Positions 33,898 to 42,473 of a stretch of 64,000 nucleotides of DNA are shown one piece after another. The stretch lies in NCBI GenBank assembly GCA_934589225.1, contig CAKTNS010000002.1:1-64000 (forward strand), read 5' to 3'. The notes beneath the pieces were generated by a model. The model made no database searches. It was not told where the DNA came from and worked only from the letters and a program-made list of their open reading frames with translations. Numbering within the stretch: the stretch's first letter is position 1; each line of letters opens with the position of its first letter. Made by a program: the position numbers and the translations under genes. The DNA comes from an uncultured Oscillospiraceae bacterium. Its GTDB lineage: Bacteria; Bacillota; Clostridia; Oscillospirales; Oscillospiraceae.

Positions 33898-34122
33898 ATG
33901 ACCGATAGTAGATTGAAGGGAGGAATATCTATAAACAAAGCAACATCATTGCCGATGAAACTTGCCGAGCCTTATAAAAAGGACATTGGAAAGGTTACAT
34001 TCCAGGTTTCATCATTTGGAAATGTGCAAGGAAAAAGCACAGCACAGCAGCTCATCATACAGATGTTGGAGAGCAAGGTGAAACGGGAAAAAGTGACAAC
34101 AGCTTCTGATTTTACATTCTGA
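33898..34122 (+). CDS. TnpW-like small transposon protein
   Basis: 74 residues from the ATG at 33898, but the ribosome site GGGAGG (33918-33923) lies inside that reading. Translation more likely starts about seven bases later, at an ATA (33931) or at the ATG at 33955. The core (KLAEPYKKDIGKVTFQVSSFGNVQGKSTAQQLIIQMLESKV) resembles the TnpW proteins placed just ahead of large serine recombinases in Tn4451-type elements. Function unproven; possibly an excision cofactor. Confidence 0.6.
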   Translation: MTDSRLKGGISINKATSLPMKLAEPYKKDIGKVTFQVSSFGNVQGKSTAQQLIIQMLESKVKREKVTTASDFTF

Positions 34123-34126
34123 CCTG

Positions 34127-34155
34127 CTGAAATTTCTGCATGGATGCGATATAAT
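34127..34155 (+). promoter_or_regulatory. Possible promoter of the serine recombinase
   Basis: CTGAAA (34127-34132) and TATAAT (34150-34155) are spaced by 17 bases, directly after the TnpW-like stop codon and 44 bases ahead of the recombinase ATG. The -35 box is weak. Confidence 0.5.
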
Positions 34156-34198
34156 AAAGGTGGATGAAAACCTGAATCTGTTGTTGGAAAGGACGGTT

Positions 34199-35887
34199 AT
34201 GGGAAAGTTAAAACAACAGATCAGAATTACCGCTTTATATTGCAGACTCAGCAGAGACGATGAATTTAGCGGTGACAGTGTAAGTATCCAGACACAGAAA
34301 ACGATGCTCACCCAATATGCTAAGGAACAGGGATTTTCCAACTGTGAGTTTTTCGTGGATGATGGTTATTCGGGAACAAATTACAACCGCCCGGATTTCC
34401 AGCGTATGCTCGGGCTTGTGGAAGATGGCCGCGTTGCGGTAATCTGCGTAAAGGATCTATCACGACTTGGACGCGATTACCTTCAAACCGGATATTACAC
34501 AGAGGTAATTTTCCCCGAGCATGATACCCGTTTTATTGCCATCAACGACAATGTTGATACCGCTAAAGGAGACAATGAATTTGCCCCATTCAAGAATATC
34601 ATCAACGAATGGTACGCAAAAGATTGCAGCCGCAAGGTGCGGTCAGCATTTCGGACGAAGGCTTTGAATGGGGAATGCACCGGCGGCTATCCAGCTTATG
34701 GTTACCGCAAAGATCCAGAAGATAGGCACCGGTTGATTCCTGATGAACACGCTCCAATCGTACAGAGAATGTTCCAAATGGCATTAGAGGGTACGACCTG
34801 TTTTCACATTGCAAAGACATTGGAGAGCGAGGAAATCCCAACCCCGAGGGCTTATTTGATGGATGCGTTTGGAAAGTACCATGCTAATGAACGGATAAAA
34901 CACCCGTATGCGTGGGCCAAAACAACGGTTCATCAGATTTTGAGCAATCCCATTTACCTCGGAAAGTTGGTCAGTCAAAGGTACAAAACGAAATCCTTCA
35001 AGGACAAGCGAATTGTACCAAGGCCGGAAGATGAATGGATTACAGTAGAAAATACGCACGAGCCTCTTGTCGATCAGGAAACCTTCGATACCGTGCAAAG
35101 GCGCATTCAAATCAAGCAGCCAGCCACATGGGCAAATTCTGATAACATCTTCCGTGGTCTGCTGATTTGCGGAGGCTGCAATACACGGATGGTCTTTTCC
35201 TCGCGGACTGGCCGAAAATCCCGCGGACACTTTTGCTGCAATAAACATCGGCGCTACGGTGGGAAAGAATGCTCCAACCACTATATTACCTTGGAACAGG
35301 TCACAGAGCTGCTTTTGTGTGATATTCGCACTCATGCAAGTCTGGCCGCCGCAGACAAGGACCGGTATATAGAATACCTGATGCACTTGTCCGAACAAGA
35401 GTGGAACGGTGAAAGGGCTTCTTATCAGAAGGAAGCTGCCGTTTGTCAGAAGCGAATGTCGGATTTGGAAGTAATCTTGAAAAAGCTTTATGAGGATCGT
35501 GTGTTTGGCTTGATTTCTGATGAACGCTATCTTTCAATGTCCGCTGATTATGAAGCAGAAACAGTACGGGTGAAAGACAGGTATTATGAGCTTCAAACCC
35601 TGCTGGATGGTTTCTCCAAGCAAAGCCGTGACGCTCAGAAATTTGCTAAGCTGGTGGAGTCCTATACTGACATTACGGAAGTAACCGAGGAATTGCTTCA
35701 TACGCTGGTTGATAAAATCGTTGTCCACGAGAAAGAAGTCGTCGATGGAAAAATCATTATGCGGGTAGATATTTACTACCGCTTTATCGGTAAAGTAGGC
35801 GACAAAGACGGTGAAGCCTTACAAGCTCCCAAAATTCGCAGAAACACGAAATTGCTTATGGAGGCTGGAGTCCTGCCGGTTCAGTAA
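34199..35887 (+). CDS. Large serine recombinase (integrase/excisionase of the element)
   Basis: 562 residues from the ATG at 34199 (GGAAAGGA upstream). N-terminal resolvase domain with catalytic Ser18 (ALYCRLSRDDEFSGDSVSIQ) and KDLSRLGRDYLQTGYY. Next comes the recombinase domain (about 165-290, GGYPAYGYRKDPEDRHRLIPDEH), then a zinc-ribbon (LLICGGCNTRMVF... FCCNKHRRYGGKECSNHYI) and a coiled-coil region typical of large serine recombinases of the TnpX/TndX type. It catalyses excision and integration of the element and lies close to its right end. Confidence 0.95.
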   Translation: MGKLKQQIRITALYCRLSRDDEFSGDSVSIQTQKTMLTQYAKEQGFSNCEFFVDDGYSGTNYNRPDFQRMLGLVEDGRVAVICVKDLSRLGRDYLQTGYYTEVIFPEHDTRFIAINDNVDTAKGDNEFAPFKNIINEWYAKDCSRKVRSAFRTKALNGECTGGYPAYGYRKDPEDRHRLIPDEHAPIVQRMFQMALEGTTCFHIAKTLESEEIPTPRAYLMDAFGKYHANERIKHPYAWAKTTVHQILSNPIYLGKLVSQRYKTKSFKDKRIVPRPEDEWITVENTHEPLVDQETFDTVQRRIQIKQPATWANSDNIFRGLLICGGCNTRMVFSSRTGRKSRGHFCCNKHRRYGGKECSNHYITLEQVTELLLCDIRTHASLAAADKDRYIEYLMHLSEQEWNGERASYQKEAAVCQKRMSDLEVILKKLYEDRVFGLISDERYLSMSADYEAETVRVKDRYYELQTLLDGFSKQSRDAQKFAKLVESYTDITEVTEELLHTLVDKIVVHEKEVVDGKIIMRVDIYYRFIGKVGDKDGEALQAPKIRRNTKLLMEAGVLPVQ

Positions 35888-35930
35888 CGGCAGGCGGCCT
35901 CTAAAAAATGGTGCGCAATAAACATAACAC
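35888..35930. other. Probable right boundary of the conjugative element
   Basis: The recombinase gene ends at 35887, and a coding remnant with host-like composition begins at 35905. For serine-recombinase elements the attachment site lies close to the recombinase gene, so the junction should fall in this interval. The hairpin CCTGCCG/CGGCAGG with outer GAGGC/GCCTC (35862-35901) lies just at the edge. The exact core cannot be read without the left end. Confidence 0.5.
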
Positions 35931-36090
35931 CCCAGGCATCATCAAGTACCCCTTCTGGCAAATGACCGCCACTAGTCCCAAAGCCACCTACGCCAGCATC
36001 AATCAGGGGCAGGCCCTTTGCCCCCAGGAGATCCGGCAGCGCTCCATCTGCATCCATGGGGACATCGGGGAGACGCTTGCAGCATTATAA
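35905..36090 (+). pseudogene. 3' remnant of a host gene apparently cut by the element
   Basis: About 60 codons, preceded by an in-frame TAA at 35902. The sequence PGIIKYPFWQMTATSPKATYASINQGQALCPQEIRQRSICIHGDIGETLAAL (key parts KYPFWQMTA, YASINQGQALCP, RSICIHGDIGETL) looks like the well-formed end of a real protein, GC-rich in codon use like the downstream chromosome, and is followed by a terminator. No ribosome site precedes ATG 35908. I do not recognise the family. It is best read as the tail of a gene interrupted by insertion of the element. Confidence 0.6.
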
Positions 36091-36097
36091 AAATGGA

Positions 36098-36133
36098 AAA
36101 GAAGCCGCTGGGAGGAAACAGCGGCTTCTTTGG
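36098..36133. terminator. Bidirectional terminator between the host remnant and the TRAP operon
   Basis: AAAGAAGCCGCT (36098-36109) and AGCGGCTTCTTT (36120-36131) form a 12-bp stem with A-rich and T-rich flanks, so it can serve both convergent units. Confidence 0.85.
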
Positions 36134-36148
36134 GGAATCGGCACAATA

Positions 36149-38092
36149 TTAAGCGGTCATTTTTGCCACTTGTCTTTTCCGGTCCAGCATGGTAAGGACC
36201 ACCACCGAGCCGGAGAGCACCAGGCCGATGACGTCGGTCATGGTGCCGGGGTAGATCATCATGAGGCCCCCCATCAGGGCCAGCCCTCTGCGGAACCAGC
36301 TGAGTCTGCCGAAGAGGTAGCCTTCCATGGCGGCGGACACCGAAGCGATGCCCACGAGGGAGGTGACGGTGATGAGGATGACCTCGGGAACGGTGGTATC
36401 GATCAGCAGCATGGAGGGACTCAGGGCAAAGGCATAGGGCACGATGAAGGCACCGATGGCCAGCTTGGTGGCCTCCAGGGCAGTCTTCATGGGGTTGGCC
36501 TGGGCAATGGCAGAACCGGCATAGGCCGCCAGGGCCACCGGCGGGGTCAGGTCCGCCACGATGCCAAAGTAGAATACGAAGAAGTGGGCCGCCACCATAG
36601 GAACACCCATCCGCACCAGAATCGGGGCGCAGGTGGCTGCCATGATGCAGTAGGTGGCGGTGGTGGGCACGCCCATGCCCAGAACGATGCAGCAGATCAT
36701 GGTCAGGAACAGGGCGATCAGCACACTGTCACCCGCCAGAACCACAATGGCATTGATGATCACGTTGGCCAGGCCCGTCATGGTAATGGTACCGGCGATG
36801 ATGCCCGCAATGCCGCAGGCCGCCGCCACGGTGATGGAACCCTGGCCGCCGGCTGCCAAGGCTTCCAACAGCCGCATGGGGGTGATGCGGGTCTCGGCGC
36901 TGAAGAGGGTGACCACGATGCAGGCAACGATGGACAGGGCCGCGGCGTACTGAATGCTCTTCTGGCTGGTGCTCACCAGGTAAATGAGCAGCACCAGGGG
37001 CAGCAGCAGATAGCTCTTTTTCAGCAGGGGGCCGATTTTAGGCAGGGCTTCCTTGGGAAGGCCCCGCAGGCCCGTTTTCTTGGCCTCCAGATGGACAGAG
37101 ATGAAAATCCCCGTAAAATACAGCAGCGCCGGGAGCACGGCCTTCAGGGCGATCTGTCCGTAGGGGATCTGGACATAGTCCGCCATCAGGAAGGCGGCGG
37201 CACCCATAATGGGGGGCATGATCTGACCGCCGGTGGAGGCGGCGGCTTCCGCGGCCCCGGCAAACTCCGGCTTATAGCCCGCTTCTTTCATCAGCGGAAT
37301 GGTCACGGCACCGGAACCTACCGTATTGGCAACGGAAGAACCGGAGACCACGCCCTCCAGGGCGCTGGCCACCACCGCCACCTTGGCGGGGCCCCCGGAA
37401 AAACGGCCTACCAGAGCGTTGGCCGCCTGGATAAAGTAATCCGCAATGCCGGTGCGCTCCAGGAAGGCACCGAAGACGATGAACACCACAATGAACTTGG
37501 AGCACACGTTGATGGGTGTTGCCAGAATGCCCTCTTTGCCGTAGAACAGATACCGGACGGAGTAATTGATCTTGCCCCAGAGGGAGGGGTTGGAGAGACC
37601 GGCAGTCAGGGCATAGACCAAGAAGCACCCGGCCACCACCAAAATGGGCAGGCCCACGCTTCGGCGGCATACCTCCGCCAAGGCCACAATGCCCACAATG
37701 CCGATGACGATCTGATAATTTGCAAAAATGCTGCCCTGCTGGATAATGGACTTGGCGTTAAAGGCATAGTACAAAAAGGCGGCGGTGCCCAGGGTCATGA
37801 GCACCAGGTCATACCAGGGGATGTAATTGACCCTCTGGCGGCCTTTTTTCGCCGGGAACACCAGATAACCCAGCAGCACGATCCAGGCCACAAAGGTGGT
37901 CAGCCGCAGCTCCTCCAGCCAGCTGGCAAAAAGGGTGACGCACAGGCAGAACAGGGAAAAGGTGGCCAGAATCAGATTCACAACGATCCGGGGCTTTCCC
38001 TCCCAGATGCGGACATTGGATTCCCGGTCATATTTTTTCATGACCTCGTCCAGGTCCATGGGCTCCTGTGCTTTTTTATCAAACAGACTCAT
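36149..38092 (-). CDS. TRAP transporter fused 4TM/12TM permease (TAXI type)
   Basis: 647 residues, nearly all membrane helices, combining the small (DctQ-like) and large (DctM-like) TRAP subunits in one chain. Visible landmarks are the acidic N-terminus (MSLFDKKAQEPMDLDEVMKKYD), the helix pair VNLILATFSLFCLCVTLFAS, and the conserved large-subunit stretches EGVVSGSSVANTVGSGAVTIP and GGQIMPPIMGAAAFLMADY. TRAP permeases drive sodium- or proton-coupled uptake of organic acids using a secreted binding protein. The TAXI binding protein is encoded just upstream. Confidence 0.93.
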   Translation of the reverse strand: MSLFDKKAQEPMDLDEVMKKYDRESNVRIWEGKPRIVVNLILATFSLFCLCVTLFASWLEELRLTTFVAWIVLLGYLVFPAKKGRQRVNYIPWYDLVLMTLGTAAFLYYAFNAKSIIQQGSIFANYQIVIGIVGIVALAEVCRRSVGLPILVVAGCFLVYALTAGLSNPSLWGKINYSVRYLFYGKEGILATPINVCSKFIVVFIVFGAFLERTGIADYFIQAANALVGRFSGGPAKVAVVASALEGVVSGSSVANTVGSGAVTIPLMKEAGYKPEFAGAAEAAASTGGQIMPPIMGAAAFLMADYVQIPYGQIALKAVLPALLYFTGIFISVHLEAKKTGLRGLPKEALPKIGPLLKKSYLLLPLVLLIYLVSTSQKSIQYAAALSIVACIVVTLFSAETRITPMRLLEALAAGGQGSITVAAACGIAGIIAGTITMTGLANVIINAIVVLAGDSVLIALFLTMICCIVLGMGVPTTATYCIMAATCAPILVRMGVPMVAAHFFVFYFGIVADLTPPVALAAYAGSAIAQANPMKTALEATKLAIGAFIVPYAFALSPSMLLIDTTVPEVILITVTSLVGIASVSAAMEGYLFGRLSWFRRGLALMGGLMMIYPGTMTDVIGLVLSGSVVVLTMLDRKRQVAKMTA

Positions 38093-38171
38093 AGAAGATT
38101 CCCTCCTTCTGGAAAATCGGAAGCGCTGAAGAAAAGGCCCTCTGCTGCCGTTTCTTCGGCGTTTCCCTGTT

Positions 38172-38198
38172 CCGGCGAGGCGGGGGCCGCCTCGCCGG
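38172..38198 (-). other. Intercistronic stem-loop between TRAP binding protein and permease
   Basis: Perfect 12-bp arms CCGGCGAGGCGG and CCGCCTCGCCGG with a GGG loop lie between the two TRAP genes. There is no T-run on the transcribed strand. Such hairpins commonly protect the upstream message, giving more binding protein than permease. Confidence 0.7.
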
Positions 38199-38206
38199 GG
38201 TTTTGA

Positions 38207-39175
38207 TTACTGTGCGTCCACGGTAATGCCCTTTTCGGCAAAATACTTGGCTGCGCCCTTGTGGAAGGGGGCGGTCATGCCGGAGGTGGCATTGTCCAGG
38301 CTCAGCTCCGCGCCCTTGCCGTTTTCCTTGGCAATGTCGGCGGCGTTGTCAAAAATGGCCTTGGTCAGGTTGTACACGCTGTCCTCAGAAGCATCCTTGG
38401 AAACGATGAGGGTGGCTTTGACGGTAACGGTGGACACATCCTCCGTCTGGCCGGGATAGGTACCGGCGGGGATGGTATAGGCGGTATAGAAGGGGCAGGA
38501 GGCCATCATGGTATCGGCCACCGCACCGTCAATGGGCACCAGGTATGCGGAGTTGGTGGTACACAGCTCCGTAATGGCGGGGGTGGGGGCACCGGCCACG
38601 ATGAAGGCCGCGTCGATCTTGCCGTCCTTCAGAGCGTCGGCGCTGTCGGCAAAGCTCTGGTACTGGGCCTTGATGTCATTTTCCGTCAGGCCTGCGGCGG
38701 TGAGCACGTCCATGGCGTTGAAGTAAACGCCGGAGCCGGGAGCCCCGATGGAAACGGACTTGCCCTTCAGGTCTGCCACGGATTTGATGCTGGCATCCAT
38801 AGTCACCAGCTGGACGGACTCGGCATAGAGCCCGGCCACCACCCGGAAGGAATCCACCTTGCCGGTGCTTTCAAAGGAGCGGGTGCCCTCCCAGGCGTAG
38901 GCCATGACGTCGGACTGGACGGTGCCCAGCTGGTAGTCGCCGGACTGGATGCCCTGGATGTTGGCCTTGGAGCCGTCGGTGGCCACCACGGTCACATCGA
39001 TGCCCGCTTTATTTTTAATGTACTGGCCCAGCACGCCGCCGTAGCCGTAGTAGGTTCCGGCGGAGCCGCCGGTGCCCATGGTCATCTTAGCAGCGGAGGC
39101 CCCGCTGCCGCAGGCAGCCAGAGAAAGGGTCAGGGCCGTGGTCAGGGCCAAGGTAAACAGTTTCTTGAATTTCAT
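38207..39175 (-). CDS. TAXI-family TRAP transporter solute-binding lipoprotein
   Basis: 322 residues. Lipobox LAAC (Cys22), then a TAXI domain: KMTMGTGGSAGTYYGYGGVLGQYIKNKAGIDVTVV at the start, GIQSGDYQLGTVQSDVMAYAWEG, KGKSVSIGAPGSGVYFNAMDVL, AFIVAGAPTPAITEL. TAXI proteins bind small carboxylates such as glutamate or dicarboxylates; the substrate here cannot be named. AAGGAGGA ribosome site. First gene of the TRAP operon. Confidence 0.93.
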   Translation of the reverse strand: MKFKKLFTLALTTALTLSLAACGSGASAAKMTMGTGGSAGTYYGYGGVLGQYIKNKAGIDVTVVATDGSKANIQGIQSGDYQLGTVQSDVMAYAWEGTRSFESTGKVDSFRVVAGLYAESVQLVTMDASIKSVADLKGKSVSIGAPGSGVYFNAMDVLTAAGLTENDIKAQYQSFADSADALKDGKIDAAFIVAGAPTPAITELCTTNSAYLVPIDGAVADTMMASCPFYTAYTIPAGTYPGQTEDVSTVTVKATLIVSKDASEDSVYNLTKAIFDNAADIAKENGKGAELSLDNATSGMTAPFHKGAAKYFAEKGITVDAQ

Positions 39176-39225
39176 AGATGGTTCCTCCTTTTCATTTTTG
39201 GGCTCTCCAAAAACTTGATGGGTGC

Positions 39226-39254
39226 ATTATAACGCAGTTTTTGCATTTTTTCAA
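39226..39254 (-). promoter_or_regulatory. Promoter of the TAXI-TRAP operon
   Basis: On the minus strand TTGAAA (39249-39254) and TATAAT (39226-39231) are spaced by 17 bases, about 50 bases ahead of the start codon. Confidence 0.8.
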
Positions 39255-39626
39255 TAGCGAAATTGCATCTTTTTCTGTCGTGCGGACATTTGTTTTCGGT
39301 CGTATACCGTATAGAGCCTTAAATATTCCGTATATTCGCCGTTTTCATCCCGCTGTTTCGTCTGTTTGCACAGTTTTAAGCAGCATCGCAAGTATATTTT
39401 TTACAATTAAAGCAGCCGAAATCTCATTATTTTCAATTTACGGTCTTTTGCAGGATTAATGGCATCTGACAGAGTCTTAATTTCATCGTGCATTTTCGTT
39501 CTTTCTCTGGTTTCTTGCTCCGACTTTTTCTTCATATTTTTAAGTTTTATCTTTCTTTTAATCATTTTACACAAATTTGCGGTCATACTATGTTCATATT
39601 TTGAAACCCCAAAAGGCCGGAATGAC
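39255..39626. other. AT-rich intergenic stretch between the divergent TRAP and uracil permease units
   Basis: About 370 bases, clearly more AT-rich than the flanks. I see no gene, no clear hairpin and no repeat beyond the two promoters at its edges. Confidence 0.5.
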
Positions 39627-39718
39627 TTGCTTTTTTCACCCGGGGCGAGTATACTGACATGGATAAAACGCAGGAGAGGAGGAAAGGACATGCAAAAGGA
39701 CCTTCCCTCCCCTTTTTT
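39627..39718 (+). promoter_or_regulatory. Promoter and leader attenuator of the uracil permease gene
   Basis: TTGCTT (39627-39632) and TATACT (39650-39655) are spaced by 17 bases. In the leader a purine-rich arm (39672-39687) pairs with CCTTCCCTCCCC (39701-39712), 11 of 14 positions, followed directly by TTTTTT. This is a transcription terminator within the leader, 24 bases before the gene, so attenuation is likely. No PyrR-binding consensus was recognised. Confidence 0.65.
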
Positions 39719-39741
39719 GCGAATAGAAAGGAAGAATTTTA

Positions 39742-41106
39742 ATGGCAGCTCCTGAAATGAACAATGAAGTGGTGTATGATGCCAGCACTCTGGCGGCGCC
39801 CAAGCGTCTGCTGCTGGGGGTGCAGCATCTGTTCGCCATGTTCGGCGCAACGGTCCTGGTGCCGGCGCTGACCGGCCTGGATGTGGCCAACGCCCTGCTG
39901 TTTGCGGGCCTGGGCACCCTGCTGTTCCACCTGATCACCGGCCGGAAGGTCCCCGCCTTCCTGGGCTCCTCCTTCGCCTTCATCGGCGGCTACAACGCCA
40001 TCCGTGCCCACGGGGTGGGCGACGAGCTTCTCCCCTACGCCTGCTTCGGTGTGGCCTGCGCCGGTCTTGTGTACCTGGTCATGGCCTTCTTCTTCAAGCA
40101 GTTCGGTGCCAAGAAGGTCATGCGCTACTTCCCCCCCATCGTCACCGGCCCCATCATCATCTGCATCGGCCTGACCCTTTCCGGCTCCGCCGTGACCAAC
40201 TGCTCCGCCAACTGGTGGGTGGCGCTGGTTGCAATTCTTATTGTAGTCGGCTGCAACATCTGGGGCAAGGGCATGGTGAAGATCATCCCCATCCTGCTGG
40301 GTGTGGTCGGCTCCTATGTCTTCTCCATGATCGTTGACCCCGCCTCCCGGGAGAACCTGGTGAAGCTGGTCAGCGAAGCCAAGTGGGTCGGCCTGCCCAT
40401 CGTCTGGAACAAGACCGCCCTGTCCATCTTCGGCAATAACCTGGATACCGGCATGCTGGTCACCGCCATCGTCACCATCATGCCCATCTCCCTGGCCACC
40501 ATGATGGAGCATGTGGGCGACATCTGCGCCATCTCCTCCACCGTGGGCCAGAACTTTGTGGAAGACCCGGGTCTGCATCGGACCCTGGTAGGCGACGGTC
40601 TGGCCACCACCATGGCTTCCCTCTTCGGCGCTCCCGCCAACACCACCTACGGAGAAAACACCGGTGTGCTGGCCCTGAGCAAGGTCTATGACCCCAAGGT
40701 CATCCGTATGGCTGCCTTCTTCGCCATCATCCTGTCCTTCTGCCCCAAGTTCTCCGCACTGATCGTGGCCATGCCCGCTGCCACCATGGGCGGTGTGAGC
40801 CTGGTGCTCTACGGCATGATCTCCGCCGTGGGTGTCCGGAACGTGGTTGAAAACCAGGTGGACTTCACCAAGAGCCGCAACGTTCTGATCGCCGCCATGA
40901 TCATGGGTCTGGCCGTGGGTGTCAGCTATGCCGGTGCCATCCAGATCCCCGTAGGCTCCATCACCATCAACCTCTCCGGTCTGGCTGTGGCCGCTCTGGT
41001 GGGCATTGTGATGAACGCCGTCCTCCCCGGCAAGGACTACGAGTTCGGCGCCAACGAGCAGGGCGACACCGCCGTGGTCAACTTCGGCAGCCGCGCCCAG
41101 AAGTAA
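39742..41106 (+). CDS. uraA: Uracil permease (NCS2 / nucleobase-ascorbate transporter family)
   Basis: 454 residues with 12-14 membrane helices. NCS2 landmarks: LGVQHLFAMFGATVLVPALTGLD at the start, GRKVPAFLGSSFAFIGGY, VTGPIIICIGLTLSG, ATMMEHVGDICAISS (the substrate-site Glu region) and GAPANTTYGENTGVLALSK, which is typical of the uracil-transporting branch. Imports uracil with protons. AGGAAGA ribosome site. Monocistronic between the leader attenuator and a strong terminator. Confidence 0.94.
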   Translation: MAAPEMNNEVVYDASTLAAPKRLLLGVQHLFAMFGATVLVPALTGLDVANALLFAGLGTLLFHLITGRKVPAFLGSSFAFIGGYNAIRAHGVGDELLPYACFGVACAGLVYLVMAFFFKQFGAKKVMRYFPPIVTGPIIICIGLTLSGSAVTNCSANWWVALVAILIVVGCNIWGKGMVKIIPILLGVVGSYVFSMIVDPASRENLVKLVSEAKWVGLPIVWNKTALSIFGNNLDTGMLVTAIVTIMPISLATMMEHVGDICAISSTVGQNFVEDPGLHRTLVGDGLATTMASLFGAPANTTYGENTGVLALSKVYDPKVIRMAAFFAIILSFCPKFSALIVAMPAATMGGVSLVLYGMISAVGVRNVVENQVDFTKSRNVLIAAMIMGLAVGVSYAGAIQIPVGSITINLSGLAVAALVGIVMNAVLPGKDYEFGANEQGDTAVVNFGSRAQK

Positions 41107-41132
41107 GCCTCGTCCCCAATAAACGCACGAAT

Positions 41133-41173
41133 CCCCCATACCGGGCTTTGAAACCCGGTATGGGGGAATTTTT
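41133..41173. terminator. Strong terminator after uraA, shared with the convergent gene
   Basis: CCCCCATACCGGG (41133-41145) and CCCGGTATGGGGG (41154-41166) form a 13-bp stem, followed by AATTTTTTTT. Confidence 0.92.
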
Positions 41174-41180
41174 TTGCGCT

Positions 41181-42377
41181 TTACTTTCTTTGCAGGGCGT
41201 AGTCATCATGGAGCCAGCTGATGCGCACGTCCGGGTCGGTGCAGATGACGGCGTTGCCCCGGCTGTACATGCACTTGCCTTCCGGGGCTTTTCCGGCGGC
41301 CATGGCGTTCAGGGCTTTTACCGCCGTGGGACCGGCGGGGCCGTCATCGAAGACCACCAGGTTGTCGCTGCCGGTTTTCAGGTGGCCGGTGGCCTCGTCT
41401 ATATAGGGGCCCAGGACGGTGCCGTCCTCATAGGTATAGAACCGGGTCTCCCCCTCGGAGACGGGGAAACCGCAGAGAATGGCCAGGGACTTGGGGCCGG
41501 TGTAAATGCCGTTGGCGATCTTCTCGCCGCCTGTGACTGCGGGCACCATCAGGTGTACGGCCACGGGCACCTCATACAGGCATCTGGAGAAGCCCTCAAT
41601 GGTAAAGAAGACTCCATGGTCCGCCCCCTGGTCCAGCAGGGTCTGGGCCACAGCGTCCACCACAAAGGCATTTTTCGCCCAGCCGAAGTCCAGAAGCTCC
41701 GGAATCTCGTTTTCCCGGGCAAAATCCAGATATTCTTCGCTCACGTAGAGCTCTACCCGGTTATCGCCCAGCAGCTCCAGGCGGATGTGGCTGTCGGAGG
41801 ACAGGTAGGTCATGAGCGCTTCCACAAAGGCCCCGGCCTCCGGGTTTCGGTCCGGGTCGTAGAGCGCCGCATCCTGGTCGTTTTCGCAGGCAAAGAGGGC
41901 ATTATACCGGCTGTAGAGCGGGGCAAAGTACAGGCTGCGGCTGCCGGTTTTTTCCCAGGACTCCAGGGCTTCGTAAAGCTCCTTCCCCACCGTCACCGGG
42001 GTGTTGGGCTGGGAGCTAATGGTGTGCAGATTCACGGTGCCTTCCGTTTCCACCCAGTCCAGCTGAGCGGCGGCAGATTGAAGGGCCTCGGAATAAATGG
42101 CCGTGACCCGTTTCTTTTCCTGGGCCACATCCTCCGCCTGGTCAAAATTATATTCCAGAATGACTTCTTGGGCGGCGGAGGTCTTGGTGGTAACCTCGAT
42201 CATCTGCCAGCCCTTTTTGGGAGTCAGCATGGTGTTCAGGGCGTAGGCAAAGGCCGCCGCGCCAACGGCCAGGGCGCAGGCAAAGAGGATGATTCTCTTA
42301 ACGTAGTTCCCTTCCTTCAAATCCAGACGCTGAACTTCCGGGGCATTGGGACGGCGGTCCCGCTGGAATCTTGACAT
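41181..42377 (-). CDS. Membrane-anchored ApbE-like protein, divergent
   Basis: 398 residues from the ATG at 42377 (AAAGGAAG upstream). One N-terminal helix (about 28-48, RIILFACALAVGAAAFAYAL) anchors an extracytoplasmic domain. Patterns reminiscent of ApbE FMN-transferases appear in order: VNLHTISSQPNTPVTVGKEL, LLDFGWAKNAFVVDAVAQTLLDQG (compare LDLGGIAKGYAVD) and GPTAVKALNAMAAG near the end. Key ApbE residues (a GG and the DALST motif) are not clearly conserved, so transferase activity is doubtful. Could also be an uncharacterised family sharing the fold. Confidence 0.5.
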   Translation of the reverse strand: MSRFQRDRRPNAPEVQRLDLKEGNYVKRIILFACALAVGAAAFAYALNTMLTPKKGWQMIEVTTKTSAAQEVILEYNFDQAEDVAQEKKRVTAIYSEALQSAAAQLDWVETEGTVNLHTISSQPNTPVTVGKELYEALESWEKTGSRSLYFAPLYSRYNALFACENDQDAALYDPDRNPEAGAFVEALMTYLSSDSHIRLELLGDNRVELYVSEEYLDFARENEIPELLDFGWAKNAFVVDAVAQTLLDQGADHGVFFTIEGFSRCLYEVPVAVHLMVPAVTGGEKIANGIYTGPKSLAILCGFPVSEGETRFYTYEDGTVLGPYIDEATGHLKTGSDNLVVFDDGPAGPTAVKALNAMAAGKAPEGKCMYSRGNAVICTDPDVRISWLHDDYALQRK

Positions 42378-42420
42378 AACAGGTCTTCCTTTCGTTGGTT
42401 CTCCCGGATTCCCGGGTTTT

Positions 42421-42450
42421 AAAAAGCCCGACTTCCTGGGGAAGCCGGGC
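42421..42450 (-). terminator. Terminator of the Opp-type operon
   Basis: On the minus strand GCCCGGCTTCC and GGAAGTCGGGC pair around CCA, followed by TTTTTAAAA, directly after the last gene. Confidence 0.88.
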
Positions 42451-42473
42451 ATGATGCTCTACAGTACCGGGAA

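Noticed and set aside
35862..35901. Terminator after the recombinase gene
   Set aside because: The hairpin includes the stop codon and is followed by an A-run, not a T-run, on the plus strand.
36056..38206. 716-codon plus-strand open frame
   Set aside because: It lies antisense to the clearly real TRAP permease and is Gly/His/Gln-rich without any domain.
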